64,000 bases of DNA from Proteles cristata cristata (Eukaryota > Chordata > Mammalia > Carnivora > Hyaenidae). Both the position numbers and the translations under genes were made by a program. Where the stretch lies: assembly GCA_017311185.1 (NCBI GenBank), contig JAESUZ010003107.1:496001-560000 (forward strand), written 5' to 3'. Under the pieces are notes generated by a model that worked only from the letters and a program-made list of their open reading frames with translations, had not been told where the DNA came from and ran no database searches. Numbering within the stretch: the stretch's first letter is position 1; the number at the start of each line of letters is the position of its first letter. Shown here piece by piece: positions 49,001 through 64,000 of the stretch.

Positions 49001-52000
49001 CGTTTAGAGCACTGTTATTCCTAAGAGCCAAAACCAGAAATACTTCCAAAACCCCCCAACCGATAAATTAATGAACAAAATGCAGTATAGCCTTACTACG
49101 AAATATTATCCGGTCACTGAAAAGCAGACAACACTGATTCATGCTACAACACAAATGAACCTCAAAAACATTGCGCTAAGTGAAATAAGCCAGACACAAA
49201 ACATCACCTGTTATTTCATTTATATAAAATATCCAGGGGCACCTGGGTGGCTCAGTCAGTTAAGCTTCCGACTTTGGCTCAGTTCATAGGTTCGAGTCCC
49301 ACATCAGGCTGTGCTGATAGCTTAGAGCCTGGAGCCTGTTTCAGATACTGCGTCTCCCTCATTCTCTGCCCCTCCCCTGCTCATGCTGTGTCTCTTTCTC
49401 TCAAAAATAAACATTAAGGGGCGCCTGGGTGACTTAGTTGGTTAAGCGTCTGACTTCAGCTCAGGTCATGATCCTGCAGTCGTGGGTTCGAGCCCCATGT
49501 TGGGCTCTGTGCTGACAGCTAGCTCAGAGCCTGGAGCCTGTCTTCGGATTCTGTGCCTCCCTCTCTCTCTGACCCTCCCCTGTTCATGCTGTCTCTATCT
49601 CTCTCTCTCTCAAAAATAAACAAAACATTAAAAAAAACATTTAAAAATAAATAAAATAAAATATCCAGAATAAGCAAATATATTAGACACAGAAAAGGAA
49701 TTACGGGTTGCCCAGGCCTGTGGGGACAAAACTAATTTACAACAGCAGTGTAAAATACTCTGCTTTCCTGTTGGAGAGGAGATTAAAGTTGGTTTCTAAA
49801 AAATGGGAGACCTAGAATTGGAGAGCAAAATGAGGGAAAAATTTAAGGGAACAAGACTCAGGGCCTAGTCAAGGGCATTGTACTCACAGCTTCTCCAGCA
49901 TTTTGAGTTTACTCTGCACTTGAGAAGCTCTGTTGGCGTTGTAGCGAAACCGGTCAATGAAAACCTATGAGTGGATGAGTGCAGACACTGATCAGGCTCC
50001 CTCATTCCTGCAAACTCTAATACCCATGGGCCCCCAGCCCTGTCTGGCCCCACACCTGGATATGCTGGCGATACTGCTGTTGTGCCTCATATTCACGCTG
50101 CTGGTTGAGCAGCCGCTCCTGCTTGCTCTTGATGAAGGTCTCAAAGTCTCCCCGGTAGCCATCGAGCCGCTGGCTGTGCAGGTGAATGATGTCTGTGGCT
50201 ATGGCATTCAGGAAGTTGCGGTCGTGGGAGACAACCAGAATTGTAGAGGGCCATGTCTGGGGGGGTGGGGGGGGTCACAGGATGGCAGGCCCAGTTTGGG
50301 AGGGCAATCAACTTCCAACACGCCCCCCCCCCCCACCTCACTGGTGCCTTAGAGGCAGATCTTCCTTAGACCTACTCCAGCACCTATAGGCACTCACTTG
50401 CAGGTAATTCTCCAGCCACAGGATGGCCCTTACATCCAGCATGTTTGTGGGTTCTGGAAAAGTTGGAGAGGACACATTTGGGATTGAAGTCTAGAGAACC
50501 TGGATGCTGCCATCCTTCCCCACCCCAAAGTCAGGGCGCCCTTTTCAAACTCACCATCCAACAGCAGAAGATCTGGCCTATAGAAAAGAATGCAAGCCTT
50601 GAGGTTTTTAGGTCAGTAGCTCATGACCTCCCATGATCCAAGGCCGATCCTCCCACAGTATCCATGGGGCCCTCAAGGCCCAGGAGACTCACCTAGCAAA
50701 CAGGGCCCGGGCTAGGGCCAGTCTCATCCTCCAACCACCTGAGAACTCCCTAAAGAAACACGGATCACATCAGCTGTAGATGCTCACCAGGTAAGGTAGA
50801 GGCAGAGCCAATAGTATTCATAACCAAGAATGGCAAGGGCCACTCACCGGGTGGGCTGCTGCTGCATTTTAGGGGTAAAGCCGAGCCCAGCAAGAATGAC
50901 TGATGCCCTAGAAGTAAATATATCGAAGAAACCAGTTGGAACAGGTAATGGAATGGAAAGGTGAAATCCGAAGGAGGGAAGGAGAATTTAAATACCTGGC
51001 AGGTGCCTTGTCAGCCTCAATCTCCTCCAATCTGGCATATATTTCTGCCAGCTGTGCAGCTTCTGAGCCCTCAGTCCTGGAGTGGGAATGGAAGGAAGAG
51101 CATTCAGCCTGAATGCAGGCAGTCTCGGGGGAATGTCCTGCACCCTATGTAGCTGAAAAGCAGGCCGCCGACTGCCTTGTTGCCAGGACAGGAATACAGC
51201 TTTACAGATCCACAGAGCCAAGTTCTAAGCTCTTCTGCTTACCAGCATGGGCATGCAAGTTATGGATGGATTGTGGCAGTTTGACAGGCACTCCGTGAAG
51301 AACTGTGGGGCTGCTGATTATTGCCTATTTTGGAGCCCTTACCTGCCAGTGGCAATCTGGGCGCTGAGCTCCCGCTCCCTCCGCAGAAGGTCCTCTCTCA
51401 CTGTGTCGCTCTCTAGCACACTCTGCAGGGCAGGGGTGTCGTCTCCAGCAACCTCCTGCTCCACGTGCAGCAGGGAAATGTGGGCAGGAACCCGAAGGCT
51501 CCGAGTGGCCAACATCTTCAGGAGTGTTGTCTTCCCCAGCCCATTTCGACCCACTAGTCCATAGCGGCGGCCCCACGCCAGGTTCACATCTGCTCCAGCC
51601 AGCAGTACCCTGGAGGGGTAGCAGGAAGAAAACAAAGGGTGCTGCTCTAGAGACAGGTATGCAGCAAGTTTAACATCCCAAACCTAGTGTTATTTTAAGC
51701 CCTGTTCCATCTGTCCAAATTCTCCTTTAATTGGAAAAAGAAAAAACGTCACCTCCCACTGCCACTCCCTCACCTATCGCCAAAAGACACATCAAAGTTC
51801 TCAATTCGAACATCATAGGACTTGTTCTTGCCAGATGATTCCAACCGACTCTCCTTTCTGCTGCCTGCCTGGCTGGCTGAAGCCTCTTCTAAGACTCTTT
51901 CAAAGGAAGAAATGGACAGCATTTAGCACTCCCAGCCACCCTTCCATCCCAACAGAGACTGCTCTGTTCTCTTCTCAGCCCTTCGTATCAAACTCACAGA

Positions 52001-53475
52001 GGGCTGCTGGTCTTGAGTGTGTCCTTCTCAGAGCGCTTCTCCTGCTTTGCCTTCAGTCGAGCCTCAGCCTTCTCTAGCTTCTTTGCATTCACTGTCTGAA
52101 GGTCCAAACACAACCGTTTCAGCCTAGGTTGTAGCCTCAGAAAGAACATCTTAAGTTACCCTGCTTTCAGGGAAAGACTTAATCAGAAATTCCCCAGAAA
52201 AATACTCCAATATTTAAAGACAGTCAACTCCCCACCCTCATCACAGACACAGCCCCCACCCTTTCTTCCCCCTCCTCACCGAGGACTGTTCCCTCTTTAG
52301 CAGTCCTGGAAGTTTGGTGCCACAGTCTGTAAGCGATAAGAAAAGCAGTCACCTTCTCCCTGAGGGAAGGGAAACTAACATTTTGAGTAACTAATATGAA
52401 AGAGGCACAGACATAGACATTTAAAGGAAAGCCTTACAATCCCAAAACAGCTGTCATTCTCTCCACTCTACAACAAAACAAAACCAAAAAACATCTTCCA
52501 GATTGACAATAGAGACTGGGGCAGGTAAGCAACTCCTAAAAGAGCATGCAGTTGGTTAGGAAGTCACAAAATTGGGAAGTAAACCCAAGTCTGTCCACTT
52601 GTAACACCTATATTCTTCCTACCCTACCTAAGAGCTTAGAGAACTGTCCAATCGTACTACCTGCATCAATGGCCTCTTTTGCTCTCTGGAAAGACATTAA
52701 CTAGCTTCTACAACCTTGCCCTGTGGAAAAGGGGTACCAGGAATCCTGGGCTCCAGGGGACAGCTGAGATAAGGACAGAGGGCAACTAGTTCAATCTTCC
52801 CTCACTCTCACCGTAGTTTTCTGTTATCTTTGACAACTGGATGGGGGCGTCTAGTAGCACCTGGCTGTTTCCCTGGGTCTGTGGCTCAGCCCTTGAAGGT
52901 AGGAACAGAAAGCACGGAGTCAGGAGTCAAATAAAAAGCTCTACGACCATCAAACCTCCTTCCCTTACAGCTCGTCTCCTCCCCGTCCGCCCTCCCATCA
53001 CGCCCCCATCTTCCCAGGCACTTACAAGCGCAGAGTGTTGTACATGCGCTGGCACACAGCCCTGATGCCCGCGTCATCCTTGCTGTCCCCGGACACCTCC
53101 TGTAACAGTTCCCCCACCGCTTCCACCAGATCATCCACAGACTCGAAGTCCGCACTGCCGCTGTGCAGGACGCCTAGTCCGGGCGTGGCAGGCCGAGAAA
53201 GAGAGCGGGTAGGGTGGACATACAAGCAGTTTTAGTCCCCGAACCACGGCCTCAGTCCGGGTTCCAAACCTAACCGGTTCTCGGGACAAGAGGTCACGCA
53301 GAGGAGAGGCCTAGGAGCGGTCCCCGGCACTGCCCTCCCTTAGTCTTTCCCCTAATGACTTCCATTTCCGATTCCCCAGTGCGTTGATTCGGTTCCGCTC
53401 ACCCGTCACGTAGTCGAAGACCTGTCCGTCAATTTCAGGGAACTCGCTCCGCAGGATTTCAGCGCAAGTCGCCAT
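46072..53475 (-). CDS. ABCF3: ABCF3, ATP-binding cassette subfamily F member 3 (complete, 21 coding exons)
   Basis: Exons: 53475-53403, 53173-53026, 52891-52812, 52326-52280, 52095-51998, 51896-51774, 51609-51343, 51076-50996, 50907-50848, 50749-50693, 50577-50555, 50453-50398, 50256-50056, 49964-49888, 47925-47881, 47802-47670, 47135-47047, 46948-46857, 46670-46538, 46419-46332, 46230-46072. The sum is 2130 nt, 709 codons plus stop, as known for the family. It is a cytosolic ABC ATPase with two nucleotide-binding domains and no membrane segments, of the GCN20/ABCF class linked to translation. NBD1: Walker A GRNGLGKT (about 210-217), signature FSGGW (about 328), Walker B LLLLDE (348-353), H-loop SHD (His about 382). 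NBD2: GENGAGKS (525-532), LSGGQ (611-615), YILDEP (632-637), SHD (His about 665). The start MATCAEILRSEFPEIDGQV lies in the CpG-rich promoter. Exon 11 is only 23 nt. AP2M1 follows upstream in the same orientation. Confidence 0.96.
47240..47415 (-). repeat. MIR SINE relic in an ABCF3 intron
   Basis: Reverse MIR, diverged: GGTGTTATCTCCTCTTTGTT then AGCAATAGGCAGAGTCAATA, in the intron between exons 16 and 17. Confidence 0.45.
48067..48521 (-). repeat. Two adjacent CAN SINEs in ABCF3 intron 14
   Basis: Reverse copies at about 48067-48312 and 48313-48521. The first sits in the tail of the second: TGTTCATTTATTTT occurs on both sides of it. Confidence 0.9.
48690..49720 (+). mobile_element. Old L1 fragment split by two SINEs
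   Basis: Sense L1 ORF2/3' sequence (ATTGGCAAGGATGTAGAGAA, then CAGCAACTCCACTCTGAGGT) with many stops. Two SINEs interrupt it at 49237-49657 and it resumes with ATATCCAGAATAAGC. Confidence 0.7.
49237..49657 (+). repeat. Two head-to-tail CAN SINEs within one target duplication
   Basis: Copies at about 49237-49418 and 49419-49657 share one outer duplication AAAATATCCAG (49226-49236 and 49658-49668). The second most simply inserted in the A-rich tail of the first. Confidence 0.9.
50555..50577 (-). CDS. ABCF3: ABCF3 exon 11, 23-nt microexon encoding Walker B of NBD1
   Basis: Read on the - strand it supplies the end of an Arg codon, PDLLLLD and the first base of Glu. It is flanked by CTATAG before and GTGAGT after. 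Without it the frame shifts and the catalytic Asp-Glu pair of NBD1 is lost, so it must be constitutive for a working protein. Confidence 0.93.
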
Positions 53476-53870
53476 GTTCCAGTCGGGCTCCCGTCCGCGC
53501 AGGCGCCGTTAGACCTCGGCCAAGACCCGCCTCCGGCCGGTTTCCCCAAAGCTCACGCCTCCTCCCAAAGCGCATGCGTAGTGGTGACGTAAGAAAGGCT
53601 CGGCGTGCCCGTAATCCGATGGATCGGGAGACCAGGGCTAGAGGAACCGTGCGCAAGCGCTGCTCAAAGTCTACGCTAGGACTACTCCCTCTGCGCTTGC
53701 GCAACGCCGTTTCCCCTGAAAAATTAGCCACATGTGCGGTTCTCCTTGCCTTCTGGGAGGTGGAGCTCCCAGGGAGGAGGCGGGGCGGGATGCCCGGAAC
53801 CTCACGGTTTATCTGGACTCGAGACACCGATAAGCGCGGCAGGAGGGAACCTTCTGACAGATGAGCGGTT
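53140..53870 (-). promoter_or_regulatory. ABCF3 promoter, CpG-rich, with NRF1-like sites
   Basis: CpG-dense sequence around and upstream of the ABCF3 start codon (53475). NRF1-like GCGCATGCG (53570-53578), TGCGCAAGCGCT (53650-53661) and TGCGCTTGCGCA (53692-53703), and a CRE-like TGACGTAA (53585-53592), lie within 230 bases of the ATG. No TATA box was seen. Such sites are typical of housekeeping promoters; binding is inferred. Confidence 0.7.
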
Positions 53871-55375
53871 GATAAAGCACAAGGGCCTCGGTAGAGTCTC
53901 TGCGTCCCCTTGAGGGGCGTCTGCTGCAGCGCGCCCAGACGGGTCCATTTTGGAGCCCTCCGAGAGGTTTGCTGACTCACACTCATCCCTGAGCTTTCAG
54001 AAGCCCCCTGCGCAGTAATGTATGGCTCACAGGTTTTGTTCTGGTCCCCAGGTTCTACGGGCTTCTTGTATCAGCCTGGTGGCCAGGCCGCCCAGGACCA
54101 GCACTCTGTTTTCTCATCTGACAGCTCAGCAGTCCTACGCGAATATTCTCACTCAGTTCTACCATTGCAGGGCCCAAACTCACCACCAAAGGGCAGGAAA
54201 ACCAGGTCGACAAAGGCATGTGTAAATTCAAGAGTATTTATTCCCTACCTATCTATACCCAAAGCAGACTTCTCTGCATCAGGAAGCTCAGTTAAATGTA
54301 AAAAGCTACTTCGTTTCACCGATTCCCTCGGAAGTTAGGAATATCCCCAAAATGATGCTGCTTAACGTTTAACGTGAATATTCTTCCAACCTGGCTCTAA
54401 AATTTTCACCTAGGATCCATCATCCTTTTGCCATTGCGAAGGATCAATCCTGCTATTTACAGTTTAAACAGTTTAAGCTGCTAGAGCGAACAACCACTTT
54501 ATAGGCAATAGAGAAAAAGAGGAATTCTGGTGGGGAAACTAAAAACTGGTTACTTCAACAACTTGCAAGAACCTATAGTTTATAAGGTTTAAAAAGCATT
54601 CACTGACCCCAATGGACCTTGTTTAGATCCAGATGCAAGTTGTTAAAAAAATACCACAGGACTCTTGGATTGTGAACACAGATCATGTGATACTAAGAAA
54701 CTGGCCATAAGCTGATAACTAAAGTTCAATGAGGGTTCACTATATACATATCTTGATACTTCTGTTTATATTTGAAATTTTCTCTAATAGATTTTAAATG
54801 ACTGAAGCCAAACAAGGGAAAACTAGTGAGGGCAGGTTTGCTCTTTTATCTGCCCCAACACACCAACAGGGTACGGAATACGCCTAAGGACTAGCTCATC
54901 ACAAGATTCTTTTTGCAGAGGGAAAGTTACAGAAAGGAGGAGAATCCCTTTTACCATTCACCAATATTAGGGAAGCCTGGGTAGTTGGGAAGACAGAATT
55001 GAGATGAGTTTCTCAAGATGGTGGGGAAAAAACAAATGTAAACCTTGCTTAATCTATGCTAATTAGAAAATACCTGCTTAAGGCTGGAGACAATTAGGGA
55101 AAGAATCTCTACCCTCAGGGAACTGGGTCCAAGTGGAGCTGCTTGCCCTTGAGGTTGTGTTCTGAGACAGGAGGCCAGACACCAGTCAGGATAAGGGCCT
55201 GAATGACCTCAAGGGGGCCTAACAACAGAGAAAAGCCTTAAGAGAACTCAGGATTAAAAAAAAAAGAGAGCGAGTGAGCTCAGGATACAAAATTCTACTC
55301 AGAGTAGGCAGCCTAAGATTTGGGAAGTGCAATCCCATCAGTTCCCCTCTGCATGTAGCTCCAGCACCAACACTT
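53871..55375. other. Spacer between AP2M1 3' end and ABCF3 promoter
   Basis: No exon, SINE or LINE recognised. A TTTATT at 54237-54242 (AATAAA on the - strand) could serve as a distal AP2M1 poly(A) signal, but nothing else supports that. Confidence 0.45.
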
Positions 55376-55395
55376 AGCAACTCCGCTCTACAGAG

Positions 55396-55401
55396 TTTAT
55401 T
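55396..55401 (-). terminator. AP2M1 poly(A) signal AATAAA
   Basis: The + strand reads TTTATT; on the - strand this is AATAAA about 460 bases after the AP2M1 stop. The 3' UTR is therefore 55857 down to about 55380. Confidence 0.85.
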
Positions 55402-55857
55402 GGGTTTTTAACTGGACAAAGTCACACGTGTACAAAATGAAGCTCACACTATCCCAAAGCAGAGTAGGGATTGAGGGCTGGGGATCCGTTACTGGCCTTT
55501 GGGGGAGCTCCGAGGTGAGGGGCAGCCAACCCTCCCACTCCAGAGATGTGGCCACGGGGGAGGGGAGGAGAGGGAGCCCACCTGGCTTTGGTCACAGAAC
55601 ACAGAGCCCGGCATTGGGCCAGGACAGACAGATGGATGGTGGAGTAGGAGCCCCAAAAACCACCCTGCCCAGGGAGCCCAGGGACTACTCCGCCAGTCCC
55701 GTTCGCGATGTGGTTGGTCCAGACCTAGACTCAGGGGCTGGTGCAAAGGGAAGGCAGCAAAGCAGGAGGGAGGAGACGCTGAAGTGTGGTGGCCTGGGGA
55801 CACCCAGACCTGTGGAAGAGGGTGGGTGGGGAGGCAGGCTAGCTGCTTACTAGGCAG

Positions 55858-62288
<6,431 letters not shown>

Positions 62289-62331
62289 GGCGGCAGCTCA
62301 GTCTCCAAGGCCCATCGCTCTGAGAACAGAC
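62289..62331 (-). other. AP2M1: AP2M1 5' UTR part of the first coding exon
   Basis: On the - strand CTGTCCTAG precedes 62331, a plausible 3' splice site. The first coding exon thus carries 43 bases of leader before the ATG. Confidence 0.6.
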
Positions 62332-64000
62332 CTAGGACAGGCGGAGGCAGCGTAAGGGAAGGCCTCAGAACCTCTGCCAACATCCCCAGTGGGGCTGTGC
62401 AGGTCACTGGCTCAGCTTTTTTTCCTGACTCAACCCTCCAGTAAGTGACCCTGCAGCCCTCCCAGGCATGCCCCTCCCCTTAGCCAGGCTCCAGTTCCTG
62501 TTTATCTCACACTGGAAAGGAGAAAGAAATGGAGAAGGACTTGGGCCCAGGATTCTAAGGCCATTTTGACCCTCCCTTTTCTGGGGCTGAGCCCAGAAAG
62601 TAGCCCCCTCCCCCTCTTCACAGTGCTGAACTCAGCAAGGATTCTTTTTGGCCCCTTCCTGTGCAGGCTCTCACTTAAACTGTAGCCGGTGAGTCACTGG
62701 GAAGGCCTGCCTGCGGCTGCAGGAATGGCGGTAGGAATTACTCCACTTGGTTCAGGCCTGGGGCTCCCAGGCACAGCTTTAGGAAGACCCAGCCATTCAG
62801 GCTCCACTACCCTTCTGAGAAGACAGCAGGGCCTGAACCTGCGGCTCTCTAATTCACAGAAATCTAAACATTCCAGGAAAGGGTGTGCAGGGTGTGGGGA
62901 GGAGAGAAGGGAGGCCTTAGGCCCTGACACCCAGGAGTGCGGTTCCAACCAATCCCAGGCAGTCAGATAAGCAGGCAAAAAAGCAGAGAAAGGCCCCAGC
63001 CCTGGCAGACTACACTTCAATGACCCAAGCTGCTTATTAGATATTTTTAACTATCTCCCTTTGAAAAATGGAGGCTCCTTCTCAGTTCCCAAATGCCCAA
63101 TAAAATTAAAGGGGTAGGGATATAGGTTCATAAAATGAAGAGATTGATCCGGCTGAAATTTTATGATTCCAGACCCCATGACATAACTCATTTCTGGCCT
63201 AAATACCTATAAGCAAGGGGCAGAATATGTGAATTATACAAATTATTTGGGTCAAACTAATTTAGACTGTTTACAAGGAGAAAAACGGTTAATTTAGTTC
63301 TAGATTTCCTGAATTAGCTCTGGTATTAATTTTCACAGGGCGGCGCGAGTTAAGCAGACTTTTCTAGACTGGAAAATAAAGTGGATTACTGTGGCCACCA
63401 GGGTCTCCCAAACTCAGTGAGAGGTCTCTCAAAGTGGTGGTGGACACATTCCATCCCTCAGTCCAAAGAGGCTGGGAGAAGAAATGCAAAATGGAGTTTA
63501 GAGCCCTGGGCAAAGAGGCAAGTTCACAGAGTGGTAGGGACCTCAGAGCACCAGGGCAGCAGCGGTGGGGTCCAGGACAGGAATGGAATAATTAGTTAAG
63601 GGGAAAGACTGGCAGAAACAGCCGGGCGGTCTACTCAGGTGAGCCCGCAGCAGGTAAGGGGTGGTGGGGGCATCTAGAGGAAGGAGTTTCCAGTGTGGCA
63701 AAGGTCAAGGCTCTGAAGAGGAAAAACAGCAGGGAGAGACTGACAGTAGTGAATAAAGGAAAGCTGGGGTACGGAACCTGCTTTGGGGTTCAAGTGCAGA
63801 GGTATGACGTGCTGGTGGGTTTTTTTAACCCTGGGGAGGTAGACATCGCGGAAAAAAATATGGCTCCATGGGGGTGCGGGGGCTGTCACAGGTCTGAGAA
63901 AAAAGAGCCGCGGGGTGTCACTCAACTGGGGGTACGGGGTGCCGCAGGGTGGGAAACTTGTCACAGTCCAAGGAGGAGGCACACGGGGGTGTCACTGTCC
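62332..64000 (-). other. Probable 5'-UTR intron of AP2M1
   Basis: No repeat or coding exon recognised. A non-coding first exon and promoter are expected further up the gene (higher coordinates), perhaps beyond the window. Sequence near 63340-63660 has scattered CpGs, but no donor I would call. Confidence 0.45.

Noticed and set aside
54018..54338. 106-codon frame upstream of ABCF3
   Set aside because: No splice sites, promoter or family resemblance; length is within chance expectation.

Overview
The window is vertebrate, and specifically carnivore, nuclear DNA. It has spliced genes with GT-AG introns, AATAAA/ATTAAA poly(A) signals, CpG-rich promoters, ancient MIR and L2 elements, and more than thirty tRNA-derived CAN SINEs. 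These begin like GGGGCGCCTGGGTGGCTCAGT and end in a CT-rich block followed by an A-rich tail. The SINE type and the accompanying young L1 3' ends point to a cat (Felidae); the species cannot be told from sequence alone. The gene set and order (ALG3, VWA5B2, ABCF3, AP2M1) match the segment known from human 3q27, read here in reverse.

Layout. 1-2550: last five exons of ALG3 on the + strand, including a minor-spliceosome AT-AC intron. 2625-13751: complete VWA5B2 on the - strand, 19 coding exons (1246 codons if the exon 7 donor is the conserved one), converging tail-to-tail on ALG3. Its last intron is the 86-nt mirtron mir-1224. 13260-15000: CpG-rich VWA5B2 promoter region. 15000-45760: about 30 kb between genes, filled with SINEs, L1 fragments, MIR/L2 relics, an MLT1-like LTR and several microsatellites, including a 328-nt uninterrupted purine run. 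45765-53475: complete ABCF3 on the - strand, 21 coding exons, 709 codons. 53476-55380: ABCF3 promoter and spacer. 55380-62331: AP2M1 on the - strand, all coding exons, giving 433 codons without and 435 with a 6-nt microexon. 62332-64000: probably the 5'-UTR intron of AP2M1; the first exon was not found.

The genes do not form a pathway. ALG3 makes dolichol-linked N-glycan precursors in the ER. VWA5B2 is a poorly characterised VIT/VWA protein. ABCF3 is a soluble ABC ATPase of the translation-associated ABCF class. AP2M1 is the cargo-binding subunit of the clathrin adaptor AP-2. Exon models were built by hand from splice sites and remembered vertebrate family sequences. Every internal junction keeps frame and the three complete reading frames divide by three. 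No previously undescribed gene system was seen. The most interesting signals concern RNA processing (mirtron, 6-nt and 23-nt microexons, AT-AC intron, a possible GC donor) and nested or composite retroposons.
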